Assembly (NCBI GenBank): GCA_934757275.1
Contig: CAKVLN010000011.1
Location: 1 to 45,908 of the forward strand
DNA from: an uncultured Candidatus Melainabacteria bacterium
Lineage (GTDB): Bacteria > Cyanobacteriota > Vampirovibrionia > Gastranaerophilales > Gastranaerophilaceae
DNA: 45,908 nucleotides
Direction of reading: 5' to 3'
The position numbers and the translations under genes were made by a program. The notes under the pieces are model-generated. The model searched no databases. It had not been told where the DNA came from and was given only the letters and a program-made list of their open reading frames with translations. Of the stretch, positions 1 through 7,850 are shown one piece after another (the stretch's first letter is position 1; the number at the start of each line of letters is the position of its first letter).

Positions 1-24
1 TTTTTCCTATATCTTACATGCATG

Positions 25-51
25 TTATCGACATATTTTGTAAAAACTTTA
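25..51 (-). promoter_or_regulatory. FliA (sigma-28)-like promoter firing off the left edge
   Basis: Read on the minus strand this is TAAAGTTT, an 11-nt spacer, then GTCGATAA. The known FliA consensus is TAAAGTTT-N11-GCCGATAA, so only one base differs. Transcription would leave the window to the left, so the driven gene is not visible. The site resembles the promoter at 7783-7810, including the preceding CCC and a nearby TTGTAACAATT, so the hidden gene may be co-regulated with the 7851 gene. Confidence 0.7.
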
Positions 52-65
52 GGGTTTTTGATAGA

Positions 66-84
66 ATTGTTACAATTTGTTACA
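66..84. promoter_or_regulatory. 19-bp motif shared with 36166-36184
   Basis: The minus strand reads TGTAACAAATTGTAACAAT, two direct copies of TGTAACAA-like sequence. The identical 19-mer occurs on the plus strand at 36166-36184. Here it lies just upstream of the leftward FliA-like promoter, which fits an operator or UP-type element. Function is inferred only. Confidence 0.35.
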
Positions 85-95
85 TGTTTAGGAAA

Positions 96-165
96 AGTGA
101 ATAAGGCAATAGGTGAATAAGTGAATAAATTCGTATTAAATATTTTTTGTTTTTTATGCGTTCAA
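96..165 (+). repeat. Heptad palindromic element, half copy (A1)
   Basis: Contains GTGAATA-type heptads, then TTCGTATTAAAT and a TATGCGTTCAAT core. This is the left half of the element seen complete at 18713, 24076, 35314 and 36001. The right arm is missing and the copy runs straight into the CCTCCC-type repeat that follows. An inverted copy of the same junction sits at about 7500-7705. Confidence 0.7.
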
Positions 166-565
166 TGGGGGGAGTCGGGCTTAACCTCCCTAGTTAGGGA
201 GGTCGCAGTCGTTCTTGAGCTTTGCGAAAGTTACGACTGCGGGTGGGTAGCGATAAGGATTGCCACAAAAATCTTGCGATTTTTTCGCAATGACGCCCAA
301 CTGGTAGATTTTATGCCCAGTCATTACGAGGAGCGTGAATTGCGCTAAATGAGCGACTTTAGTTCCCTCCCCTTTTATCAATTCAACATGGGGAGCGAAT
401 TTTCGGTAGGGCGAAAGCCCGTAAGAGCAAATAATATGGAAATGACCAGTAAAGCTGTTTTGGCTTTGAGGTCATTGCAATATTATGCTCGCCCGAATAA
501 TTCAAGACAGGGGCAGGAGAGAGGGTATTATTAACTTTAAAATGGACATACCTGCCCAACAAATT
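166..565. repeat. Interspersed repeat mosaic (B1); no gene
   Basis: Starts with the palindrome ACCTCCCTAGTTAGGGAGGT at 184-203. Next come a block ending in TTCGCAATGAC and a block containing CAGTCATTACGAGGAGCGTG. The rest is TTCCCTCCCC-type and CATACCTGCCCAAC modules. Similar modules recur at 2490-3240, 4961-5490, 6667-6737 and 7340-7620. The type 'cattacgaggagcg...gacgaagtaatcc' is a widespread bacterial intergenic repeat that generates spurious ORFs. I see no real gene in 1-621. Confidence 0.75.
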
Positions 566-621
566 CCCAAATGAAAATATTTTCAATTTGTAGTAAAATA
601 TTCAAGTGAAGGAGTTTAGAT

Positions 622-1605
622 ATGGTTTTAGAAACGCAACAATCACAGATGGAATTAGACAAAGTATCGGCAATCAAGACTATTGAGTCAGAAATTGATA
701 CGATAAGCCGACTAAAGGAATCTGTTAAGCCAGAAAGCCTAACTAAAGCTTTAGATTTTATGCAAAATTCTAAGGGCAGAATTATTATTACTGGCATGGG
801 GAAATCTGGACATATCGGCAAAAAAATTGCAGCCTCTTTGGCATCAACTGGAACTCCGTCATTTTTTGTTCACCCCGCAGAAGCAAGTCACGGCGACTTG
901 GGTATGATTACCGAAGATGATGTTGTGATTGCGATTTCTAATAGTGGTGAATCAAGAGAATTGATTGATATTTTGAATTATTGCAAACGTTTTGGTATAA
1001 AACTAATTGCGATTACTAAAAACCCAGAAAGCTCTTTGGGCAAAGCGGGTGATATAGTTTTGGAACTCCCAAATAATGGCGAGGCTTGCCCTTTAGGCTT
1101 AGCCCCAACAAACTCAACGACTGCAACTTTGGTTTTGGGCGATATTTTGACTGTCGGAATGATTGAGCGAAAAGGTTTCTCTAAAGAGGATTTCAATGAC
1201 CGTCACCCAGGAGGAAAACTCGGTTCAATTCTTAAACGAGTTTCTGATTTGATGCACACAGGTCAAGAAATGCCTATTTTGGACGAAAACTCAAATATGC
1301 AGGCGGTGCTTTTGGAAATGACTTCAAAACGCTTGGGTTGCGTAGGTTTTGTAAACCTTGCAGGCGATTTGACAGGTATTCTTACCGATGGTGATTTGAG
1401 AAGATGCTTGTCTAGCAAAATTCTTGAAGAAAAAGCAATTGATTTGATGACAAAGAACCCAAAAACAATCTCGCCAGATGCGATGACTGCAGAGGCTTTG
1501 AAGATTATGCACGACAAAAAGATTACGAACCTTTTTGTTTTGGAAGGCAAAAAACCAGTCGGCGTAATCCATATCCACGATTTGCTTAATAATGGGGTCG
1601 CATAA
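622..1605 (+). CDS. kdsD: Arabinose-5-phosphate isomerase (KdsD/GutQ family)
   Basis: Interconverts ribulose-5-phosphate and arabinose-5-phosphate, the first step of Kdo synthesis for lipopolysaccharide, in the cytoplasm. The 327-aa length is normal for the family. An SIS sugar-isomerase domain covers about residues 35-180, with GMGKSG (58-63), HPAEASHGDLG (84-94) and SNSGES (106-111). The HPGGKLG linker (195-201) leads to two CBS domains at about 210-262 and 275-322. The start is set by AAGGAG about 8 nt before ATG. The stop overlaps the next start by one base (TAATG), so the CDF gene is translationally coupled. It implies an outer membrane with Kdo-containing LPS. GutQ-like paralogues share this architecture, so the pathway assignment is likely rather than certain. 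Confidence 0.93.
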   Translation: MVLETQQSQMELDKVSAIKTIESEIDTISRLKESVKPESLTKALDFMQNSKGRIIITGMGKSGHIGKKIAASLASTGTPSFFVHPAEASHGDLGMITEDDVVIAISNSGESRELIDILNYCKRFGIKLIAITKNPESSLGKAGDIVLELPNNGEACPLGLAPTNSTTATLVLGDILTVGMIERKGFSKEDFNDRHPGGKLGSILKRVSDLMHTGQEMPILDENSNMQAVLLEMTSKRLGCVGFVNLAGDLTGILTDGDLRRCLSSKILEEKAIDLMTKNPKTISPDAMTAEALKIMHDKKITNLFVLEGKKPVGVIHIHDLLNNGVA

Positions 1606-2483
1606 TGAGTATTAATGCAGAAAAAAAGTTTGCGGCTGGACTTTCAATAACCTCTAATGCGCTGGTGATTGTGACTAAAATTATTGCTGGCATGGTTTCT
1701 GGAAGTATCAGTATAATTTCTGAGGCGATTCACTCTTTGTCAGATTTTTTGGCGTCTGTGCTAACCTTTTTTGCGGTTACTCGTTCGGCTGAACCTGCTG
1801 ATAAGGAACACCCTTTCGGACACGGCAAATACGAGGATATGTCGGGCTTTATAGAAGGCGGTTTGATAATCTTTGCAGGCTTTTTTATTATATTTGAGGC
1901 AGTGGAAAAACTTTTGCATGGCTATTCTTTAGAATCTGAATCAATGCTCGGTATTTATGTTATGGCGTTTGCGGTTGCGGCGAATTTTTTAGTAAGCAGA
2001 TATTTATTTTATGTCGCTAAAAAATCAGATTCTGTTTCGCTTTTGGCTGATGCAGAACATTTGAGCACTGATATTTTTTCTTCTTTGGGAGTTTTGATTG
2101 GCTTAGTTTTGATTAAGATTACTGGGATTGCGGCTTTAGACCCTATAATTGCGCTGATTGTTGCGTTGATTATTTTGAAGGCTGGTTTTTCGATTTCTAA
2201 AGAAACATTGAACAATTTGTTAGATGGATCTTTGCCAAACGAGGATATTGCAAAGATTGAAGAAATTTTGAAAAGAAACTCTGTTATTAAGGGATATAAG
2301 AATATTAAAGGGCGTAAATCTGGACAGTATAAGGATATTGAACTAACTTTGCTTTTTAATCCAGATATGAAAATAAGTTGCGCACATAATATTTGCGACC
2401 AGATAGAAAACGAGATTAAGAAAAATTTGGGACAAGTAAGTACAACAATTCACGCCGAACCTTACGTTTGCGTTTGTAAGTAG
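1605..2483 (+). CDS. Cation diffusion facilitator (CDF) metal/H+ antiporter
   Basis: Inner-membrane exporter of divalent metals (Zn, Fe, Mn or Co type), 292 aa. It shows the family's two HxxxD metal-site motifs, H43-xxx-D47 in an early helix and H152-xxx-D156 in a later one. The HPFGHGKYE loop (69-77) is typical of the bacterial FieF-like branch. About six hydrophobic helices are followed from about residue 215 by a cytoplasmic ferredoxin-like domain ending in HAEP (283-286). It overlaps kdsD by one base and is probably co-transcribed with it. The metal cannot be assigned from sequence. The coupling to kdsD is a context observation and does not imply a shared pathway. Confidence 0.9.
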   Translation: MSINAEKKFAAGLSITSNALVIVTKIIAGMVSGSISIISEAIHSLSDFLASVLTFFAVTRSAEPADKEHPFGHGKYEDMSGFIEGGLIIFAGFFIIFEAVEKLLHGYSLESESMLGIYVMAFAVAANFLVSRYLFYVAKKSDSVSLLADAEHLSTDIFSSLGVLIGLVLIKITGIAALDPIIALIVALIILKAGFSISKETLNNLLDGSLPNEDIAKIEEILKRNSVIKGYKNIKGRKSGQYKDIELTLLFNPDMKISCAHNICDQIENEIKKNLGQVSTTIHAEPYVCVCK

Positions 2484-2489
2484 TCTTGA

Positions 2490-3240
2490 ACCTCCCTAGT
2501 TAGGGAGGTATAGAGAAATGTAGGGTGCTGTCGTTTGACGCACCAATAACTTTTGATTGCCACAAAAATCTTGCGATTTTTTCGCAATGACACCCAACTG
2601 GTAGGTTTTACGCCCAGTCATTACGAGGAGCGTGAGCGACGAAGTAATCCATCATGAGATTTATAAAACCCTCTCCCCAGCCCCTCCCCATGTCAAATTG
2701 CTAAAAGGGGAGGGAACTAAAGTCGTTCAATTAGCGCATTACACGCCCTCCCTCGGGGGAGGGTGCCGAAGGCGGGAGAGGGTATTATCAATTAAATGAA
2801 CACGGTTCTGTAAGTTGGACTTTCAGCCTAGCGACTTTCAGATTAAATGAAAATAGTTAATAACCAGCTGGATTCTTCACCCTAATCGGGTTCAGAATGA
2901 CCCCAAATGCGTTTGCTTAGCGCATTTGGTCCTTCCCTCTCCTTGCAGGAGAACGAATTTTCGGTAGGGCGTGAGCCCGTAAGGTGGAGGTCGGACGTTA
3001 CTCCGCCGACACCCCGAATAATTCAAGACAGGGCTAGGGTGAGGTCTTTTCAAAACGCTCAACAAGCAAGTCTAGGGTCATTCTGAGTGCGATTAGCACG
3101 AAGAATCCAGCCTTTTATTAACCATGTCCATTTAGTAATTTGTTGGGCATACCTGCCCAACCGACAAAGCGTTCAACAGACGCAGTTCACACCCTCCCCT
3201 TTTATCAATTCAACATGGGGAGGGTAGGGGAAAGGGTGTT
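2490..3240. repeat. Interspersed repeat mosaic (B2); no gene in 2484-3330
   Basis: The palindrome ACCTCCCTAGTTAGGGAGGT is at 2490-2509. It is followed by GATTGCCACAAAAATCTTGC and CAGTCATTACGAGGAGCGTG modules, a CCCTCTCCC module, and a GGGTCATTCTGAGTGCG module at about 3070. The last module, with its neighbours to about 3175, matches the reverse complement of about 5284-5390. The whole 850-bp gap between the CDF gene and the pilin-like gene is such modules. Confidence 0.75.
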
Positions 3241-3337
3241 GGGAAAAATCAATGCCCCCTCTTCACAAACCCTGCAGGATATGTTAAAATTTATATATAA
3301 AGAATAGATACAATTTAGCAGAAAGTGAGAATTGTCC

Positions 3338-4900
3338 GTGAGAAATGATATGAGGAATGCCTTTTCCTTAATGGAAATGATGGTTGTGCTACTTATTGTG
3401 GCAATAGTTGCAGCGGCGACTGCACCAATGGTTACTAAAAAAATGGCAAGAAACGCCGGCTCCGGTGATAGTCCATGGGTGTTTACAGGGCTTGGGAACA
3501 ACATCGCATACAATATGAACGGTAATGATAATACCACAGTCTTGATTGGTACAACTTCTGTTCCAAACGGCTGGACGGGACATGCAAGATTGTTTGTTGA
3601 TTCTGGTAACAACGCAGCACATATCGCATTCGGACATGGTAATGATACACCATTACTATTAACTGCCGACCCTGCTGGTAGAATTGGTTTTTCTAATGCA
3701 CAAATTCCTAGCAACTCAGTAGCATTTGGTACAGGTCAAACAATAGCAAACACATCTACAGGTACAATAACAATCGGGCAAGGTGCTAGTGCGCAAAATG
3801 CTGATAGTGTAACTATCGGAAGAGCAGCATCAACAAGTGGTGCAAATGCAATTGCAATCGGGCAGGGAACAAGTGCGCAAAACGAAAATGTAGTTGCAAT
3901 TGGTCATAGCGTTACTAGTTCTGCTGCACGAAATGTTGCAATTGGAAACGGCGTAACAACTTCTGGTACATCTGCAGTTGCCATTGGCTCTTCTGCTATT
4001 GCCGAAGGTTCAAGCAGTATTTCTATTGGTACTAATGCAGGAACTCCTTTATTAGATGGCTCAAAAACTAAGACTGATTCTATTTCAATAGGACACATCG
4101 CAACTGCGTCAGGACAAGCAGGGATTGCAATTGGACATCAAGCAACCGCAAGTGGTAAACAATCAGTTGCAATCGGACCTTATGGTGAAAATGGAAGAGA
4201 AACTCGAGCTAGCCATCAATATTCTGTTGCTATTGGTTCTGGTGCCCGTACAACGTCTTCTTACCAAATTGTACTAGGTACAGATAATGATACAGTTTAT
4301 ATTCCAGGGCGTTTGATAGTTGGTGGTAATATAATGTTGGGTGCGAATACTGGTGCCAAGGTATATATGAGAGAAGGTAATGGCTATATGTACCAGTTCA
4401 CAAATGTTAGTGATAATAGAATGTGTGCAAGCGGTAATCCTTTTAATACTAATAGTACTATTAGTTATGATTCTTTTATTAATAAGTCTGACCGTCGTTT
4501 GAAGAATGTTGGCGAAAAGTATACCGCAGGTTTGGACGAGTTGAAAAAGTTGGAATTTTTCCACTACACATTCAAAAAAGACGAAAACAAAACTCCAATG
4601 GTTGGCGTTATGGCGCAAGATTTGCAAAAAGTTTTCCCTGATGCAGTAACCAAAGGTGATGACGGGTATTTGAGAATTAGACTTGAAGATATGTTCTATG
4701 CTGTAATTAATGCGGTAAAAGAATTAGATAGCAAGATTGCTCAAATCGTTGAAAACGTAAACAATATTAACTCTAAAATCGAAGAGCAACAGAAAGTTAT
4801 TGACGCTCAACAAAATAGAATTGATGAATTAGAAAAACAGAATGCTGATTTTGAAAAACGATTGGCAAAGTTGGAAAAGAAAAATAAGATTGTTGAATAA
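3338..4900 (+). CDS. Chimeric surface protein: prepilin N-terminus, YadA-like head repeats, S74 chaperone, coiled coil
   Basis: Numbering is from the upstream TTG at 3332, giving 522 aa; GTG at 3338 (weak GTGAG 9-10 nt upstream) or ATG at 3350 are likelier starts. Residues about 9-38 (NAFSLMEMMVVLLIVAIVAA) form a class III prepilin signal. Cleavage would fall after Ala, with F+1 and E+5 kept. Residues about 125-310 hold a dozen repeats of the type VAIGxxAxAxG, as in YadA/Hep_Hag trimeric adhesin heads. At 387-450, DRRLKNV...GVMAQDLQKVFP is the S74 intramolecular chaperone of phage tail fibres and endosialidases. A coiled coil fills about 457-520. Expected behaviour is a trimeric surface fibre delivered by a type IV pilin or type II-like route. 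The key S74 residues are plausible, but self-cleavage cannot be judged. It is flanked on both sides by long repeat mosaics. Confidence 0.88.
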   Translation: MRNDMRNAFSLMEMMVVLLIVAIVAAATAPMVTKKMARNAGSGDSPWVFTGLGNNIAYNMNGNDNTTVLIGTTSVPNGWTGHARLFVDSGNNAAHIAFGHGNDTPLLLTADPAGRIGFSNAQIPSNSVAFGTGQTIANTSTGTITIGQGASAQNADSVTIGRAASTSGANAIAIGQGTSAQNENVVAIGHSVTSSAARNVAIGNGVTTSGTSAVAIGSSAIAEGSSSISIGTNAGTPLLDGSKTKTDSISIGHIATASGQAGIAIGHQATASGKQSVAIGPYGENGRETRASHQYSVAIGSGARTTSSYQIVLGTDNDTVYIPGRLIVGGNIMLGANTGAKVYMREGNGYMYQFTNVSDNRMCASGNPFNTNSTISYDSFINKSDRRLKNVGEKYTAGLDELKKLEFFHYTFKKDENKTPMVGVMAQDLQKVFPDAVTKGDDGYLRIRLEDMFYAVINAVKELDSKIAQIVENVNNINSKIEEQQKVIDAQQNRIDELEKQNADFEKRLAKLEKKNKIVE

Positions 4901-4926
4901 TTGATATATGATTTTATGAGGTTTCA

Positions 4927-4957
4927 AGGGCTTGCTGAAAGCAAGCCCTATTTTTTT
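4927..4957 (+). terminator. Rho-independent terminator of the pilin-like gene
   Basis: GGGCTTGC, loop TGAAA, GCAAGCCC, then A and seven T. It starts 27 nt after the stop codon of the chimeric pilin gene. Confidence 0.9.
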
Positions 4958-4960
4958 AGC

Positions 4961-5490
4961 ACCTCCCTAGTTAGGGAGGTCGCAGTCGTACTTGAGCTTT
5001 GCGAAAGTTACGAATGCGGGTGGGTAGCAACAAAAATTGCCACGAAAATCTTACGATTTTTTCGCAATGACATGTCGTTGGTAGGTTTTACGCCCAGTCA
5101 TTACGAGGAGCGTGAGCGACGAAGTAATCCATCATGAGATTTATAATACCCTCTCCCGCCTTCGGCACCCTCCCCCGAGGGAGGGCGTGACTTGCGCTAA
5201 ATGAGCGACTTTAGTTCCCTCCCCTTTTATCAATTCAACATGGGGAGGGGCAGGGGAGAGGGTATTAGCAACTTTAGACCAAATGGCTTTGTCGGTTGGG
5301 CATACCTGCCCAACAAATTACTAAATGGACATGGTTAATAAAAGGCTGGATTCTTCGTCCTAATCGCACTCAGAATGACCCATGACTTGTTTACTTAATG
5401 TAATCAAGTATCGCAGTTATTCCCTCTCTAAGGGAGAGGGGTAGGGTGAGGGGTAGGGTGAGGGGTGTTCAAGACGTCCAACCGACTGCA
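4961..5490. repeat. Interspersed repeat mosaic (B3); no gene
   Basis: The ACCTCCCTAGTTAGGGAGGT palindrome is at 4961-4980. It is followed by the GCAGTCGT...GCGGGTGGGTAGC, TTCGCAATGAC and GTCATTACGAGGAGCGTGAG modules. Next come CCCTCTCCC blocks and, at about 5284-5390, an inverted copy of the module at about 3070-3175. It fills the gap between the pilin gene and anmK. Confidence 0.75.
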
Positions 5491-5493
5491 AAT

Positions 5494-6603
5494 TTAATAA
5501 CTAACTTTTCCCAGCACTACACGCTTTGCTGCGCCCGTACAAGAAGGCAAATTATTTGGAATATTATAATAATTGCAATATCCCAACAAAGCGAACGCCA
5601 TTACTTCTTTATAATTATTTGAAATTCCATAATCTTCATGGGTTTTGAGTGCAATATGTTTTGGCAAATAACTTCTCAAAAACTTCATCATTGTCTTGTT
5701 GTAAGCTCCGCCACCGCCTATAACAACCGTATCATATCTATGATGCACAAAGCGTTCATAAGATTGCGCAATCGTCTTTGCAGTTAGTGCAGTAAGCGTT
5801 GCAATGATATCTTTAGGTTCACTCGGTGCAATTTTCAAAATATTTTCGATATACTTATTAGAAAAATATTCTCTGCCCGTAGTCTTAGGCGGTTCTAAAA
5901 AGTAGTATTCATCTTGCAATAAGCAATCTAGCCAGCTTTCGCAAACATTGCCCTCTCTTGCAATTTCACCATCTTTATCGTACTTTTTGCCAAAGAATTT
6001 TTGCATGCAATAATCTATCATGATATTACCGCAACCATTATCAAAACCATAAGTTTCACAGTCATCAGAAATTACAGTCACATTTGATATCCCGCCAATA
6101 TTTTGCACAAGTGCATTCTTGAACCATTTGTCATCAGCAAAGCAAACGAGCGGTGCGCCTTGTCCACCAAACGCAATATCTTTTTCTCTAAAATTAGAAA
6201 TAACCATGCACCCTGTTTCCTTCGCAATAACAGAGCTTTCACCAATTTGCAAGGTGCTTTTTAACGAAACTCCGTCCAAAGTTTCATCAAAAGGATAGTG
6301 AAAAACTGTTTGACCATGGCTTGCAATAAAATCTGGTTTGCCAAATTGTTTAATCAAGACATTTGACGCATCGGCAAAGCATTTGCCAACGGCAAAATTC
6401 AACTGGCAAAGTTCTTTTATAGAAATTTCCCCACGAAAAGCCGAGAAGATTTTTTCTCGAATATGTACTGGGTAAGGATAATTAATTCCTTTTAAAAGTG
6501 ATACAGACATGTCTGGGTAAACTTCACAAAGCCCTGCGTCTATTGAGTCGCAAGAAGTGCCAGACATTAAACCGATAATTTTTTTAGGCTCTTTTTCTTC
6601 CAT
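5494..6603 (-). CDS. anmK: Anhydro-N-acetylmuramic acid kinase
   Basis: Phosphorylates and opens 1,6-anhydro-MurNAc to MurNAc-6-phosphate in cytoplasmic peptidoglycan recycling. The 369-aa length is normal. It shows GLMSGTSCDSIDAGL (11-25, the family's GTSxD phosphate loop), QNIGGISNVT, FDNGCGNIMID (family form FDTGPGN) and VVIGGGGAYN, placing it in the ASKHA kinase fold. It has no Shine-Dalgarno sequence, and a TATAAT box ends 7 nt before the ATG, so the mRNA is probably leaderless. MurQ and other recycling genes are not in the window. It stands alone on the minus strand between repeats. Confidence 0.93.
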   Translation of the reverse strand: MEEKEPKKIIGLMSGTSCDSIDAGLCEVYPDMSVSLLKGINYPYPVHIREKIFSAFRGEISIKELCQLNFAVGKCFADASNVLIKQFGKPDFIASHGQTVFHYPFDETLDGVSLKSTLQIGESSVIAKETGCMVISNFREKDIAFGGQGAPLVCFADDKWFKNALVQNIGGISNVTVISDDCETYGFDNGCGNIMIDYCMQKFFGKKYDKDGEIAREGNVCESWLDCLLQDEYYFLEPPKTTGREYFSNKYIENILKIAPSEPKDIIATLTALTAKTIAQSYERFVHHRYDTVVIGGGGAYNKTMMKFLRSYLPKHIALKTHEDYGISNNYKEVMAFALLGYCNYYNIPNNLPSCTGAAKRVVLGKVSY

Positions 6604-6610
6604 AGTCTAA

Positions 6611-6639
6611 ATTATATCATATCAAGAGGTGTGTGTTAA
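6611..6639 (-). promoter_or_regulatory. anmK promoter, probably giving a leaderless mRNA
   Basis: The minus strand reads TTAACA, 17 nt, TATAAT, 7 nt, ATG of anmK. The -35 box matches TTGACA at five of six positions. Initiation 6-8 nt after the -10 box would begin at or next to the start codon. No SD fits in the remaining bases. Confidence 0.65.
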
Positions 6640-6666
6640 TCTTTGTGCTGAAAATATTGCGTTAAG

Positions 6667-6737
6667 CTTAACCTCACTGGTTAGGGAGGTCGCAGTCGTT
6701 CTTGAGCTTTGCGAAAGTTACGAATGCGGGTGGGTAT
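6667..6737 (+). repeat. Short CCTCCC-type repeat copy (B4)
   Basis: A diverged palindrome (ACCTCACTGGTTAGGGAGGT) at 6671-6690, then GCAGTCGTTCTTGAGC to GCGGGTGGGTA, as in B1 and B3 but cut short. Confidence 0.7.
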
Positions 6738-6753
6738 TGATTAATAAAAAAAT

Positions 6754-6789
6754 AAAAAAAGGTTTCTTAAAGCTTTAAGAAACCTTTTT
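6754..6789 (-). terminator. Strong terminator, 24-nt perfect palindrome
   Basis: A perfect palindrome spans 6761-6784 (arm GGTTTCTTAAAG). It is flanked by seven A on the left, which are T on the minus strand, and five T on the right. It can work both ways but is stronger for leftward transcripts. No annotated gene reads into it from the right, which is the basis for the candidate RNA at 6754-7005. Confidence 0.8.
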
Positions 6790-7005
6790 AACCCAATAAT
6801 CTCCTACCCCAAATTTACTACTTTCCTCAAATCTCTCCTCAAAGATTTGTAAAATAAAAACTGATTTGTGATTAAAAAAATAAAACTTTTTTGATTTGTG
6901 TTAATCCTTTTTTTAGGTAAATGTTTTGTAAAATTTTTAAATCTTTTTTCTATCTTTGACTCCCCCCGAGCCGTGTAGCCATCACTCCTTTCAGGTATGT
7001 ATATA
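6754..7005 (-). ncRNA. Candidate unannotated small RNA or short mRNA
   Basis: On the minus strand a promoter-like TATACT (7012-7007), with a weak TTGATA/ACTTGA upstream, precedes a transcript of about 250 nt that ends at the palindromic terminator. The proximal part holds a GC-rich patch unlike its AT-rich surroundings: GAAAGGAGTG, ATGGCTACACGG, then CTCGGGGGGAGTC. An ATG-led 10-codon reading frame lies there, with AAAGGAG only 2 nt before it. I do not recognise an Rfam-type fold. It could also be a leader for nothing or a relic. Confidence 0.25.
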
Positions 7006-7303
7006 TAGTATAATTTTCGTATCTTTTTATCAAGTAAATAATTTAAACAAAAGTGTTACAATAGACCATGCTCCCCAAATTTATTGAAGAAAATTCGAGT
7101 TAACAAAACTTTACATTTGCATGTCCATAAAATCGTATTGACAATGAATTTTTAAGAGGGAAAAAATACTACTTTTGTCAAATGATTAAGTTTTGTAACG
7201 AAAGAGGGAAGTTGTGAAATTCGCAATTGTTTATATATTTTATATATATGTAAGATGTAAATAAAAGATTTAATCCCTAATCCCTTCCTAACTAATTTCC
7301 CTG

Positions 7304-7331
7304 CTTCTCTAAAACAAGAGAAGTTTTTTTT
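7304..7331 (+). terminator. Orphan rightward terminator
   Basis: CTTCTCT, loop AAAACA, AGAGAAG, then eight T. No plus-strand gene precedes it. The AT-rich stretch 7013-7303 therefore may hold a second small transcript, but no convincing -10/-35 pair was found (TTGACA at 7138 lacks a good -10). Confidence 0.6.
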
Positions 7332-7339
7332 GCGTTTGA

Positions 7340-7620
7340 AGAGGGGCTAAAGTCATTTGTTTAGCGCAATCTACGCCCTCCATCTGGGGAGGGATTAGGA
7401 ATTTTTGACTGAATGGACATGGTTAATAACTATTTTCATTTAATCCGAAACATATTTATTCTGCTTTTGTCAGGCAGTGCCTGCCCTACATACTTCTGGC
7501 AGTGCGTCATTGCGAAAAAATCGCAAGATTTTTGTGGTAATCCATAGTTGTTACCCACCCGCAGTCGTAACTTTCGCAAAGCTCAAGAACGTCTGCGGCC
7601 TCCCTAACTAGGGAGGTTAA
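7340..7620 (-). repeat. Interspersed repeat mosaic (B5), inverted relative to B1
   Basis: Reads as the reverse complement of B1: GTCAGGCAGTGCCTG at about 7469, GTCATTGCGAAAAAATCGC, then the palindrome CCTCCCTAACTAGGGAGG at 7599-7616. With the next element it forms an inverted copy of about 190 bp of the 121-310 region. The 1.2-kb gap 6604-7850 holds no protein gene. Confidence 0.75.
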
Positions 7621-7633
7621 GCCCCACTACACC

Positions 7634-7705
7634 CATTGAGCGCATAATAAAAAATAAAATTTAATACGAACTTATTCACTCATTCACCTATTACCCTATT
7701 CACTT
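7634..7705 (-). repeat. Heptad palindromic element, half copy (A2)
   Basis: GCGCATAAT core, ATTTAATACGAACTTATTC, then CACTCATTCACCTATTACCC-type heptads. It is the inverted partner of A1 and joins B5 exactly as A1 joins B1. Confidence 0.7.
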
Positions 7706-7782
7706 CTATACCCTTTTCCTTCTAAACAAATTTCGTACTCCGATTTAATTGTAAATTTTTGTAACAATTTCTCGTCATGCCC

Positions 7783-7810
7783 TAAAGTTTTTGCCCAAAT
7801 GTGCCGTAAA
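7783..7810 (+). promoter_or_regulatory. FliA-like promoter of the 7851 gene
   Basis: TAAAGTTT, a 12-nt spacer and GCCGTAAA (consensus GCCGATAA after 11 nt; tGCCGTAA fits an 11-nt spacer). It lies 40 nt before the chosen start. Because it overlaps the longest reading frame's TTG start, it argues that translation begins further in. Confidence 0.6.
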
Positions 7811-7850
7811 CATGAGTACAAGGGAAAAATATAAGGACCAAGTAACAACA

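Noticed and set aside
121..348. Open frame inside the B1 repeat (peptide with KILRFFRND)
   Set aside because: The same peptide appears from other copies of the interspersed repeat (for example 4901-5137), there is no SD, and frames through this repeat are a known source of false proteins.
4901..5137. Open frame spanning the pilin terminator and B3 repeat
   Set aside because: It starts at the end of the pilin gene, crosses a strong terminator and encodes the repeat peptide.
6961..7020. GC-rich patch as a riboswitch such as c-di-GMP or preQ1
   Set aside because: I could not fit the consensus of either, and no gene follows it on that strand; retained only as part of a candidate transcript.
7791..7850. 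Upstream TTG start for the 389-aa coiled-coil protein
   Set aside because: The start would lie within the FliA-like promoter, before the expected transcription start.
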